DNA from: an uncultured Bacilli bacterium | GTDB lineage: Bacteria > Bacillota_I > Bacilli_A > RF39 > UBA660 | Direction: 5' to 3' | Assembly (NCBI GenBank): GCA_934095845.1 | Contig: CAKOKS010000005.1 | Coordinates: 1-64,000, forward strand | Length of the DNA: 64,000 nucleotides | Shown: positions 36,553 through 45,200 of the stretch, piece by piece | Numbering within the stretch: position 1 is the stretch's first letter | Layout: each line of letters starts with the position of its first letter | Made by a program: the position numbers and the translations under genes | Notes under the pieces: generated by a model | The model's database searches: none | Seen by the model: the letters and a program-made list of their open reading frames with translations, nothing else | What the model was told of the DNA's origin: nothing

Positions 36553-36602
36553 ATTATAACAAATTTTTTTTGATTTGCAAATCAAGGATTATATTATATA
36601 AT
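36553..36602. promoter_or_regulatory. Symmetric divergent promoters of ysxC and recU sharing one -35
   Basis: The palindromic hexamer TTGCAA (36575-36580) reads as -35 on both strands. Each side has a 16-nt spacer and a consensus TATAAT: 36597-36602 on plus, 36553-36558 on minus. TTGCAA is the centre of a 16-bp perfect palindrome, TTGATTTGCAAATCAA (36570-36585). Confidence 0.65.
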
Positions 36603-36619
36603 ATTTAAAGGTGATATTA

Positions 36620-37186
36620 ATGTTTTATCCAGGAGGAAGTAAAAAAAATGCTTTAACTAATAAAAAAAACATAATATATGCAAATCGTGGTATGGGTCTT
36701 GAAAATCTAATTAACGAAAGTAATGAGTTTTATTTAGAAAAGGATATTGCAGTTATTTATAAAAAACCTACACCTATAACGATTTCTGAAGTTAAATATG
36801 GAGAAAAAGAAAGAGTTATTACTAAAGCTTATTTTAGAACCCCTTCTACTTTAGATTATAATGGTATATATAAAGGAAAATATGTTGATTTTGATGCCAA
36901 AGAGACTTTATCTCATACTTCTTTTCCTTTAAATAATATACATGAGCATCAATTAAAACATATGAAAAAAATTATTGAACATGGAGGAATATCTTTCCTT
37001 ATTATTTCTATGAATGGACTTTTTTTCTATTTAGATGGAAATGATATTTTAAGGTTTATAGATGAAACTAAAAGAAAAAGTATTCCTTTTAGCTATATTC
37101 AAGAAAAAGGATATATTATAGAAACTAAAATAAGACCAAGACTTGATTATATAAAAATCTTAGATAACATATATTTTAAGGAGTAA
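36620..37186 (+). CDS. recU: Holliday junction resolvase RecU
   Basis: Cleaves Holliday junctions in Gram-positive recombination. 188 residues from ATG 36620 after AAAGGTGATATTA (the GTG at 36611 is the ribosome-binding site). Seen: NRGMGLENLINESNEFY, the catalytic core YKGKYVDFDAKET and then HEHQ, FLIISMNGLF. Start MFYPGGSK is the family's usual N-terminus. Followed 5 nt later by ponA, the conserved recU-ponA pair. Confidence 0.94.
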   Translation: MFYPGGSKKNALTNKKNIIYANRGMGLENLINESNEFYLEKDIAVIYKKPTPITISEVKYGEKERVITKAYFRTPSTLDYNGIYKGKYVDFDAKETLSHTSFPLNNIHEHQLKHMKKIIEHGGISFLIISMNGLFFYLDGNDILRFIDETKRKSIPFSYIQEKGYIIETKIRPRLDYIKILDNIYFKE

Positions 37187-37191
37187 AAAAC

Positions 37192-40173
37192 ATGAAAAAG
37201 AAGACTGTAAAGCAAGTGAAAAAGAAACGTAAAAAGAAAAATACATTCATGAAGAATATTAGAAAACGTATTGCTTATATAAAGAAAAAAATGATAAAAT
37301 ATAAACATAATAAAAACAATTCTAAGAAAAGAAAAAAGAAAGTTGAAAAAGACACCGAAGAATTGAAATTATTAAGTTATAAAGAATATAAAGGATTAGA
37401 AAAAGTAAATGTATTCTTTAAGAATAGGAAAATGGTGATTAGTGACGATATGAAAAAATTTAAAAAGAAATTAAAATATGGAACTTTAAAAGATAAAGTT
37501 TTAATAATTATAATGCTTTGTTTAGTGTTGATATTTTCATTAGGTATTATATTCTGTGTCTATATTATAGCTACTGCTCCTGAAATATCTGAAAAAAGAT
37601 TATATAAAAGTAATGCAACCGTTTTATATGATAAAAATGGAAATGAAGTTAAAAGACTTGGTCTTGAAAACCGAGAAAAAGTTAGCTATGAGGAACTTCC
37701 TCAAGTTTTAGTAGATGCTATTGTTGCTACCGAAGATTCAAGATTTTTCCAACATAATGGTATAGATATTGCAAGATTTACTAAAGCAGTATTTGGCCAA
37801 CTTCTTGGTAGAAGTGATGCTGGTGGAGGTTCTACTCTAACAATGCAAGTTTCCAAGAACGCTGCAACAAATTCTAAGAGTCATGGTATTAAAGGTATTG
37901 TAAGAAAATTTACTGATATATATTTATCTGTATTTGTATTTGAAAAACAATATACTAAGGAACAAATAATAGAATTTTATGTAAATATTCCAAACTTAGG
38001 TTCTGGAACTTATGGTGTTGAACAAGCTAGTAAAACATATTTTGGTAAAAGTGTTTCTGAACTTAACTTAGGTGAAGCTGCTATGATAGCTGGACTATTC
38101 CAAGCTCCTAGTGCATATAATCCTTATGTTAATCCTAAAAACGCTGAAGCAAGACGTAATACGGTTTTAAACTTAATGTGTAGACATGGTTATATTACTG
38201 AAGAAGAAAGAGATGCGGTTAAGTCTGTTCCAGTAGAAAGTATGTTAATTGGAAAAAGTAATTCTTTAAATAAATATGTTGGATTTATTGATACAGTTGT
38301 TGAAGAAGTAATTGCTAGAACAAAAACTAAAGCAAATCCAGATGGAGATGATCCTTACACTACTTCAATGAAGATTTGGACAACTTTAGATCCAGAAAAA
38401 CAAGACGCTATAAACGATTTATATGATGGAAATACTAAATATAAATGGAAAAATGATGTTGCTCAAGCTGGTATTGCGGTTGTATCCGTAGAAGATGGCT
38501 CTATAGTTGCTGTTGGGGCTGGTAGAAATAAGAAAACTGAAAGAAGTTTAAACTATGCTACTACTGCTAGACACCATCCAGGATCTACTGCTAAACCAGT
38601 ACTTGATTATGGACCTGCTATTGAATATTTAAATTGGTCTACAGGTCAAACTATTATAGATGATGATTATACTTATTCAGGTGGAGGTCAAATTAAAAAC
38701 TTTGATAATCACCATAAAGGTATAATGACTGCTAAAACAGCACTTGCTCAATCAAGAAATATACCTGCTCTATTTGCTTTCCAACAAACAACAAATGAAC
38801 AAAAATTAGAGTTTGCAACTAATTTAGGTTGGAAACCAGAAACTTCAAGTGGAACTATTCTTGAAACTTGTTCAATCGGTGGATTCGATGGAGTTACTCC
38901 ATTAGAAGCAGCTGCAGCTTATGCTACATTTGCTAGAGGTGGAACTTATATTGAACCATTCTCAGTTACAAAAATTGAATATACTGAAACTGGAGATGTT
39001 GTTAAAGTTACTCCTAAAAAAGTAACTGCTATGAGTGAAGAAACTGCTTACATGATTAATACAATTTTAAAATATGCTGTTACTAGTGGTGTTATTGGAG
39101 CTGGTTCAGTAAGTGGAACTGATATTGCTGCTAAAACTGGTACTTCAACAGTTGATTCAGCTGTAAAAAAACAATTAGGTAATAAAAATATAATTGGTGA
39201 TTCTTGGGAAATTGCCTACTCTCCTGATTACGCTATAGCAACTTGGTATGGTTATCCAGAAAGAACAAAAGACCATTACCTTACTTCTTCTGAAGGTGGA
39301 GCTGCAAGAAGAGAAATTACTAAAGTTTTAGTTTCAAGAATAATGAAAAAGAATTCAAGATTTAACCGACCTAATGGTATAGTTGAAGCGGAAATTGAAC
39401 TTGGAACTGATCCTATTGAACTTGCAAGTGAAGATACACCAAGTGAACTTAGAAGTGTTGAGTTATTTAAAAAAGGATCTGTACCTACAACAACATCTGT
39501 TAGATTTGCAAAATTGTCAAATCCATCAAATTTAAAATTCACTAATAACAATGGTGTTGTTACATTAACTTGGGATAGTGCCCCTACTCCTGATGCTATT
39601 AATGAAAACTACTTAAGAGAATACTTTAATAATTCATCTGTATATAAAACATGGGCAGAAAAGTACTTACAAGAAAGAATAAATTACAACAATAATAAAT
39701 TTGGTTCATTTGGATATCATGTGTATATGATTGCAAATGGTATAACTACTGATTTAGGATTTACTACTTCAAATACATTCTCAACTAATATTAATGCAAA
39801 TGCTAATGTATCATTCGTAGTTAAATCTTCATATCAAAAATTTACTAATAATCAATCTAGTGGAGTTACAATTAATGTTTCTTCTGCTGCTACAACAAAT
39901 CCTTTAAATATTACTTATAAAGGTTCAAGTTGTACTACTATCCAAGAATTTAATTCTCTTGGAACTAGTCCTAAAAATAAGGTAAAAGTACTAAATAATG
40001 GTGAAGATGTAACTGAAAGTGCTGTAATAAGTTATACTTGTAAAAATGAAACTGGAACTGATGTTGACTGTTCTTCATTAGTAAATGGAGTTAACTACTC
40101 TATTACATTCAAAGCTAAATATAATGGTCTTGAAGGAAGTAAAACAATTAATATAAAATCAACTTGTAATTAA
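37192..40173 (+). CDS. ponA: Class A penicillin-binding protein (PBP1a-type glycosyltransferase/transpeptidase)
   Basis: Polymerises and cross-links peptidoglycan. 993 residues. In order: a very basic cytoplasmic region of about 95 residues (KKKR-rich), one membrane helix (IIMLCLVLIFSLGIIFCVYI), glycosyltransferase GT51 (EDSRFFQHNGID, GGSTLTMQVSKN), transpeptidase with GSTAK, SRN and KTGTS, and a C-terminal region of about 230 residues starting near residue 770 that looks fibronectin-III-like (LSNPSNLKF, then VTLTWDS) with several Cys near its end. AAGGAG before ATG; own terminator follows. Confidence 0.94.
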   Translation: MKKKTVKQVKKKRKKKNTFMKNIRKRIAYIKKKMIKYKHNKNNSKKRKKKVEKDTEELKLLSYKEYKGLEKVNVFFKNRKMVISDDMKKFKKKLKYGTLKDKVLIIIMLCLVLIFSLGIIFCVYIIATAPEISEKRLYKSNATVLYDKNGNEVKRLGLENREKVSYEELPQVLVDAIVATEDSRFFQHNGIDIARFTKAVFGQLLGRSDAGGGSTLTMQVSKNAATNSKSHGIKGIVRKFTDIYLSVFVFEKQYTKEQIIEFYVNIPNLGSGTYGVEQASKTYFGKSVSELNLGEAAMIAGLFQAPSAYNPYVNPKNAEARRNTVLNLMCRHGYITEEERDAVKSVPVESMLIGKSNSLNKYVGFIDTVVEEVIARTKTKANPDGDDPYTTSMKIWTTLDPEKQDAINDLYDGNTKYKWKNDVAQAGIAVVSVEDGSIVAVGAGRNKKTERSLNYATTARHHPGSTAKPVLDYGPAIEYLNWSTGQTIIDDDYTYSGGGQIKNFDNHHKGIMTAKTALAQSRNIPALFAFQQTTNEQKLEFATNLGWKPETSSGTILETCSIGGFDGVTPLEAAAAYATFARGGTYIEPFSVTKIEYTETGDVVKVTPKKVTAMSEETAYMINTILKYAVTSGVIGAGSVSGTDIAAKTGTSTVDSAVKKQLGNKNIIGDSWEIAYSPDYAIATWYGYPERTKDHYLTSSEGGAARREITKVLVSRIMKKNSRFNRPNGIVEAEIELGTDPIELASEDTPSELRSVELFKKGSVPTTTSVRFAKLSNPSNLKFTNNNGVVTLTWDSAPTPDAINENYLREYFNNSSVYKTWAEKYLQERINYNNNKFGSFGYHVYMIANGITTDLGFTTSNTFSTNINANANVSFVVKSSYQKFTNNQSSGVTINVSSAATTNPLNITYKGSSCTTIQEFNSLGTSPKNKVKVLNNGEDVTESAVISYTCKNETGTDVDCSSLVNGVNYSITFKAKYNGLEGSKTINIKSTCN

Positions 40174-40195
40174 CCGATTTTTATCGGTTTTTTTC
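40172..40195 (+). terminator. Terminator of ponA
   Basis: AACCGAT, loop TTTT, ATCGGTT and a T-run, ending directly at the -35 box of the pilB promoter. Confidence 0.85.
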
Positions 40196-40225
40196 TTGAC
40201 TATAAATGTTAGCCTATTGTATAAT
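40196..40225 (+). promoter_or_regulatory. Promoter of the PilB-type gene
   Basis: TTGACT (40196-40201), 18-nt spacer, consensus TATAAT (40220-40225). Confidence 0.75.
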
Positions 40226-40259
40226 TAGTATGGAATAAAATAAGATAGGGTTGATATGT

Positions 40260-42683
40260 ATGAACAATAATGATATTAAAGGCGAAATAGTAGATGACAA
40301 TTCTGTAACTAAATATGTTGATGAATTTGGTAATCCTATTGATCCTTCACTTATAGATGAATTCGGTAATTATAAAGGCACAACTGAATATGTTGATGAG
40401 TTTGGTAACCCTATTGATCCTTCTTTAATTGATGAATCAGGTAATTATATTGGTGCAGTATCTGAAACTCCGGTTGTATCTGCTTCAGAACATCAAATGG
40501 ATAATAAAGAAATGCTAGAGGGAATGGTAACATTTGATTATAACAATGTTCCAATTACTGATATAGTAAATTCAATTATTCTTGATGCTATGGCCAAAGG
40601 TGCCAGTGATATTCACTTTGATCCATTTGATGGTGGTATTAAAATACGATTAAGAGTTGATGGAGTTTTAAATGACTACTCTATTGTTCCATTATATGTA
40701 AAGAAGAATATGATTACTCGTATAAAAATAATTTCTGGTATGAATATAACTGAATCTAGAATTCCTCAAGATGGAGCTATACGAAGTGAAATTGATGGTA
40801 AAACTATTGATATCCGTGTATCTAGTTTACCTACCAATTTGGGTGAAAAAATTGTTTTACGTATCATGGACTACTCAATGAGTGCTGCTGGTATTGAAGC
40901 ACTTGACTTTAATGAAAAAAACCTAGAAAAAGTTAAAAAAATGTTAGACTTACCTAATGGTATTATATTAGTAACTGGTGCTACCGGAACTGGTAAATCA
41001 ACAACAGTATATTCAATGTTACAAAGACTTAACGTTGAAGGAACTAATCTTATAACAGTTGAAGATCCAATTGAAATGAATATTCCAGGTATTAACCAAG
41101 TTCAAGCTCAAGCAGAAATCGGACTTAACTTTGCAACAGTTTTAAGAAGTATCTTACGTCAAGACCCAGATGTTATAATGATTGGAGAAATTCGTGATGA
41201 TGAAACAGCTAGAATTGCTGTTAGAGCAAGTATTACTGGACACTTAGTTTTATCTACAATACATACAAATAACTCACTTAATACAATTGAACGTTTAACA
41301 GATATGTCGGTGGAAAGATATTTACTTGGTTCTTCCCTATCAGGAATCGTTTCACAAAAATTATCTAGAAGATTATGTGAAAAATGTAAAAGATTAAGAA
41401 AAACAACTGATTATGAAAAAGAAATATTTAAGCGTGTTTTAAAAAGAGATATTGAAGAAATATATGAACCAGTTGGATGTCCTGAATGTTCAAGAGGATA
41501 TCGTGGAAGAATCGCGATTCATGAAGTATTACTATTAAATCAAGTAATAAAAGATGCTATAACTAAAGGTGCAGAAAAACCTTTTTTAAGAAAACTTGTT
41601 TACAGTGAAGAAGGAACTGAAACAATGTTACAAGATGGACTTGAAAAAGTTATTGAAGGAAAAACTTCTTTTGAAGAAATATTAAAACTAATTGATTTAG
41701 ATGATGATCTTGGAAGTGATACTCAACTTGGACTTGATGATCAAATAAATGCAAGTACAATGGTTAATGGACCTACAGTTTTAAATAGTAATCAACCCAT
41801 TAATATAAATATTACTGAAGATGTTTTAAAAAGCTTAAATCTATTAAATAAAGAAATTCAAGAAAAAGAAGAAACAAAAGATAAAGACGTTAGCATTCCA
41901 GTTAATGAAGAAGTTATCCCTGAAAAGGAAGAAACTTTAAAAGAAGAGGAAATTGAACTTCCATCTATAAAAGATGATACAAAAGAAGAAATTAAAGTTA
42001 ACGATGAAACGTTAGAAGAACCTGTAATATCTGAACCTAAAAAAGATGTTTTAGAAGATTTTGAACCCAAACAAGATATTAAATTAAGTACTTATGATGA
42101 ACTTGAACATTTGGAAGATGAAAAATACAACTTATCTAAAAAAGATTATAATGATAGATTAGCTATTCTTTTAAATCAAATAAATGTAAGTGATCTTAAA
42201 GATCAAGATGAAATTGATAAATATTTAATTCACCTATCACTTATTGAAGGAGATTCATTAATCTATAAAAATAATAATAAAATTATTAGTAAATTAATTG
42301 AAGAACTTAATAATAATTCGGAATACATGATGGAATCAGATGAAGTTGATGATGATACAATTACATTAACTGATAAAGACATCGATATAGACGATTTAAA
42401 TATTATTGATATAAATGATCTAGTTAATAATAAAAGTGCCTTAGATGAGCAAATAGAACCTAATGATGATGAATTTGATAAACTTGAAGATGTTGAAGAT
42501 TTAGTAGATACTCAAAATGATAAAGTTTATTTAAATGAAAGTGACTTAGATATTGATGATGATTTAAATATTATTGAAAACAAGGATGATAGTGATTTAT
42601 TAGCTGATACATACTTTGATGATTTAATTGATGATGCAACTATTGATTCATTATTAAATGATTTAAATACTAAAGAAGATTAA
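40260..42683 (+). CDS. pilB: PilB/GspE-type secretion ATPase with N-terminal repeats and acidic tail
   Basis: 807 residues. Core residues about 85-490 form the type II/IV secretion ATPase that drives pilus extension: Walker A GATGTGKSTT, Asp box (EDPIEMNIPGINQVQ), Walker B (IMIGEIRDDETA), His box (ILVLSTIHTNNS region), and the CEKC and CPEC zinc motif. Two parts are unusual. Instead of the normal N1 domain, a 25-residue unit beginning YVDEFGNPIDPSLIDE is repeated twice (75-bp period, 40314 and 40389). The last 300 or so residues are Asp/Glu-rich and probably disordered. Start chosen at ATG 40260. Monocistronic with terminator. Confidence 0.88.
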   Translation: MNNNDIKGEIVDDNSVTKYVDEFGNPIDPSLIDEFGNYKGTTEYVDEFGNPIDPSLIDESGNYIGAVSETPVVSASEHQMDNKEMLEGMVTFDYNNVPITDIVNSIILDAMAKGASDIHFDPFDGGIKIRLRVDGVLNDYSIVPLYVKKNMITRIKIISGMNITESRIPQDGAIRSEIDGKTIDIRVSSLPTNLGEKIVLRIMDYSMSAAGIEALDFNEKNLEKVKKMLDLPNGIILVTGATGTGKSTTVYSMLQRLNVEGTNLITVEDPIEMNIPGINQVQAQAEIGLNFATVLRSILRQDPDVIMIGEIRDDETARIAVRASITGHLVLSTIHTNNSLNTIERLTDMSVERYLLGSSLSGIVSQKLSRRLCEKCKRLRKTTDYEKEIFKRVLKRDIEEIYEPVGCPECSRGYRGRIAIHEVLLLNQVIKDAITKGAEKPFLRKLVYSEEGTETMLQDGLEKVIEGKTSFEEILKLIDLDDDLGSDTQLGLDDQINASTMVNGPTVLNSNQPININITEDVLKSLNLLNKEIQEKEETKDKDVSIPVNEEVIPEKEETLKEEEIELPSIKDDTKEEIKVNDETLEEPVISEPKKDVLEDFEPKQDIKLSTYDELEHLEDEKYNLSKKDYNDRLAILLNQINVSDLKDQDEIDKYLIHLSLIEGDSLIYKNNNKIISKLIEELNNNSEYMMESDEVDDDTITLTDKDIDIDDLNIIDINDLVNNKSALDEQIEPNDDEFDKLEDVEDLVDTQNDKVYLNESDLDIDDDLNIIENKDDSDLLADTYFDDLIDDATIDSLLNDLNTKED
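40314..40463 (+). repeat. Two tandem 75-bp repeats in the pilB 5' end
   Basis: Two in-frame copies of a 25-codon unit (YVDEFGNPIDPSLIDE...) start at 40314 and 40389. Synonymous differences show they are not identical at DNA level. Confidence 0.8.
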
Positions 42684-42697
42684 TTCTTCTTTTTTTT
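42672..42697 (+). terminator. Terminator of pilB
   Basis: AGAAGA, loop TTAAT, TCTTCT and eight T residues. Confidence 0.75.
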
Positions 42698-42710
42698 ATT
42701 GCAAATTTTA

Positions 42711-42748
42711 TTACAAAAAAAATAGAAGCATAAGCTTCTATCCATTAA
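42711..42748 (-). terminator. Terminator of the rpsB-tsf operon
   Basis: ATAGAAGC, loop TTAT, GCTTCTAT and eight T residues on the minus strand, following the tsf stop. Confidence 0.85.
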
Positions 42749-43610
42749 TTTGTTTAGCAACTTCTTCAGCAAAGTTTTCGTTTCTTTTTTCCATTCCTTC
42801 GCCTACTTCATAACGGATCATTGATTTAACAACCCCACCATTATTTTTAACGTAAGTTTCAACATCTATATCACCATTTTTAACAAATGATTGATGAATT
42901 AAACAATTTTCTTTGTAGTATTTTTGAATACGTCCCATAACCATCTTTTCAGCAATATCAGCAGGTTTTCCTTCATTAATTGCTTGTTCTTTTAATATTT
43001 CTTTTTCTCTTTCAATTACTTCTGCAGGAACATCTTCTTTTCTTAAATATTCAGGTCTCATAGCTGCTGCTTGCATAGCTACATCTTTAGCAACTTCTTC
43101 GTTTGCTCCTTCAACTACTACTAATACAGCAATTTTTCCACCCATGTGTAAGTAAGAACCAAAATTTTCAGCATCAGTTTTAGTAACAACTTCTGCTCTT
43201 CTGAATGAAAGTTTTTCTCCAATTTTAGAAGTTTTAGCAACTATATATTCAGAAACTGTTTGATCTCCTACTTTAAGATTATTGAATTCATCCATAGTTG
43301 TTGCATCACTTGCTAAAATAGCGGAACCAATATTTTCAATCATTTCTACGAATTCAGCATTCTTAGTAACGAAATCTGTTTCACAGTTAACTTCCATGAT
43401 AACAGCTTTATTACCATCTGTAAAAATATTAGCAAGTCCTTCAGCAGCAATTCTATCAGCTTTTTTAGCAGCTTTAGCAATTCCTTTTTCTCTTAACCAA
43501 TCTGTAGCAGCTTCCATATCGCCATTACATTCAGTTAAAGCTTTTTTGCAGTCCATCATACCTGCACCAGTTTTAGCTCTTAATTCATTAACATCTTTAG
43601 CACTAATCAT
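42738..43610 (-). CDS. tsf: Elongation factor Ts
   Basis: Nucleotide exchange factor for EF-Tu. 290 residues, normal. N-terminal UBA-like domain (VNELRAKTGAGMMDCKKALT), the TDFV motif (CETDFVTKNAEFVEM), two core subdomains and VRYEVGEG-like C-terminus. Starts 2 nt after the stop of the inserted unknown gene, with AAGGAGAA upstream. Confidence 0.96.
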   Translation of the reverse strand: MISAKDVNELRAKTGAGMMDCKKALTECNGDMEAATDWLREKGIAKAAKKADRIAAEGLANIFTDGNKAVIMEVNCETDFVTKNAEFVEMIENIGSAILASDATTMDEFNNLKVGDQTVSEYIVAKTSKIGEKLSFRRAEVVTKTDAENFGSYLHMGGKIAVLVVVEGANEEVAKDVAMQAAAMRPEYLRKEDVPAEVIEREKEILKEQAINEGKPADIAEKMVMGRIQKYYKENCLIHQSFVKNGDIDVETYVKNNGGVVKSMIRYEVGEGMEKRNENFAEEVAKQING

Positions 43611-43612
43611 TT

Positions 43613-44119
43613 TTATTCTCCTTCTTTTCTTATTTTTATTAATCTTTGAGTATCTAGATTATACCCTTCCATACGATAGCATTCTTGTTTTAATTCAAAC
43701 ATCAAGGCTTTAAATACCATTTGATAATCTATATTTTCACCAGTAGTTATACTATCTATATTGCCATTTTTTTGTTTTTCAATTGTTATGCTTTTTACAT
43801 TATTATCAATATACCATGTTATTTCCCAACTATTTAATGAGCTAAGTAATCCTTTAATAAAGAAACATAAATCTTTCATAAATGGAATATTATAATCACT
43901 CGTAAAAATATCTTCTATTTGGATATCACAATATTTATCAGCAAGTTCTTTGATGACTTCTTCAACACATCTATAATAATTTAATTTATTTACAAATGGA
44001 TAAGTTGTAAGGGCTCTAGTAGGATCTTCAATCTTAAATTCAGTAAATTCAAGTTGCTTAGCTGCTAGCATCCCTTCTATTTCCATAAAACAAGGTTTAT
44101 TTACTTCTATAGTATCCAT
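43613..44119 (-). CDS. Unknown protein inserted between rpsB and tsf
   Basis: 168 residues, acidic to neutral, soluble. Mixed fold with FMEIEGMLAAKQLEFTEFKI at the start, a helical middle (VEEVIKELADKYCDIQIEDI) and beta hairpins near the end (WYIDNNVKSITIEKQKNG). No family recognised. It lies 2 nt from both rpsB and tsf, so it must be cotranscribed with two of the most conserved adjacent genes in bacteria. This suggests a translation-linked or constitutively expressed role. Confidence 0.7.
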   Translation of the reverse strand: MDTIEVNKPCFMEIEGMLAAKQLEFTEFKIEDPTRALTTYPFVNKLNYYRCVEEVIKELADKYCDIQIEDIFTSDYNIPFMKDLCFFIKGLLSSLNSWEITWYIDNNVKSITIEKQKNGNIDSITTGENIDYQMVFKALMFELKQECYRMEGYNLDTQRLIKIRKEGE

Positions 44120-44121
44120 AA

Positions 44122-45027
44122 TTAATTTAATGCACTAATTAGTTCATCTTTTTTCATAGTTGAATAACCTTTAATACCAGCTTCTTTAGCCATATTTCTA
44201 AGTTCAGTAACAGTTTTTCCTTCTAAAGAATCATCTGCTTTCTTTTCTTCAGTTTTCTCAACTTTTACTTCTTTAACAGCTTTTTCAAATTTTTCTTTTG
44301 AATCTTTTTTGCTATTTTCATCTTCTGTTACATAATCAACTATTTCAAGACCTTTTGCTTCACATATTGCATTTGTTAAAGCTCCTAAAACAACCTTAAC
44401 ACTTCTTACTGCATCATCATTTCCAGGAATAACATAATCAACATCATCTGGATCGCAGTTTGTATCAACTAAACCAAAAACTGGGATATTTAATTTTCTT
44501 GCTTCTCTAATTGCATTGATTTCTTTTTTAGGATCAACGATTATTAAAGCATTTGGAAGTTTATCCATTGCACGAATACCACATAAAACTTTATTTAGTT
44601 TTTCGTATTCTTTTTTAAGACCGATAACTTCTTTTTTAGGTAATGCATCAAACATACCATTAGTCTCCATATTTTCGATTTCTTCTAATCTTTTAATTCT
44701 TCTTCTTATAGTTCTGAAGTTAGTTAATGTTCCACCTAACCATCTTTCAGTTACATAGAAAGATTCAGAACGAGTAGCTTCTTCAATAGATGCTTCTACT
44801 GCTTGTTTTTTAGTTCCAACAAATAGGAAGCTTCCTCCATTTTCAGCGATTTCTTTAATTTTAGCGTATGCTTTTTCCATACATGCTACAGTTTTTTCAA
44901 GATCGATTATATAAATATCATCTCTTGATGTAAAGATGTATTCCTTCATTTTAGGATTCCATCTTTTAGTTTGATGTCCAAAGTGAACACCTGCTTCTAA
45001 TAAATTATTCATAGAAACAACAGCCAT
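44122..45027 (-). CDS. rpsB: 30S ribosomal protein S2 with C-terminal SAP/Rho-N-like extension
   Basis: 301 residues, against about 230-250 normally. The body is standard uS2: LLEAGVHFGHQTKRWNPKM, FVGTKKQA, RWLGGTLTN, PNALIIVDP, VFGLVDTNCDPD. After VDYVTEDENS comes a Lys/Glu linker of about 35 residues and then a short domain, KTVTELRNMAKEAGIKGYST followed by MKKDELISALN. It resembles the SAP/Rho N-terminal (LeH) helix-extended-loop-helix that binds nucleic acid. ATG follows AAAGGAGAGTGTAATT. Confidence 0.92.
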   Translation of the reverse strand: MAVVSMNNLLEAGVHFGHQTKRWNPKMKEYIFTSRDDIYIIDLEKTVACMEKAYAKIKEIAENGGSFLFVGTKKQAVEASIEEATRSESFYVTERWLGGTLTNFRTIRRRIKRLEEIENMETNGMFDALPKKEVIGLKKEYEKLNKVLCGIRAMDKLPNALIIVDPKKEINAIREARKLNIPVFGLVDTNCDPDDVDYVIPGNDDAVRSVKVVLGALTNAICEAKGLEIVDYVTEDENSKKDSKEKFEKAVKEVKVEKTEEKKADDSLEGKTVTELRNMAKEAGIKGYSTMKKDELISALN

Positions 45028-45131
45028 AATTACACTCTCCTTTTCGTTATTACTTCCAAGTATCTATACCTTACCAACACTTGGCCACTAGATAAGGCAA
45101 ACAACACTTGTGCTTATTTGGTTTTTAAACC
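45028..45131 (-). promoter_or_regulatory. rpsB leader with H-type pseudoknot candidate
   Basis: About 100 nt from the promoter to the rpsB ATG. Stem 1: GCCTTATC (45091-45098) with GGTAAGGT (45068-45075). Stem 2: CCAAGTG in that loop (45078-45084) with TACTTGG downstream (45056-45062). The order 1-2-1'-2' forms an H-type pseudoknot next to the ribosome-binding site. Consistent with feedback by S2, as known for other r-protein leaders. Confidence 0.6.
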
Positions 45132-45137
45132 ATAGTT

Positions 45138-45166
45138 AATATATCAAAAAAAGTAGTATTTTTCAA
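45138..45166 (-). promoter_or_regulatory. Promoter of rpsB operon
   Basis: Minus strand TTGAAA (45161-45166), 17-nt spacer, TGA-TATATT extended -10 (45138-45143). The -35 lies in the loop of the upstream terminator. Confidence 0.75.
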
Positions 45167-45176
45167 CTACTTTTTA
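45146..45176 (-). terminator. Terminator of the upstream unknown gene
   Basis: AAAAGTAGT, loop TGAAAAAT, ACTACTTTT and T-run on the minus strand. It overlaps the rpsB promoter. Confidence 0.75.
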
Positions 45177-45200
45177 CCTATTATATGCTATTTTCTCGCA

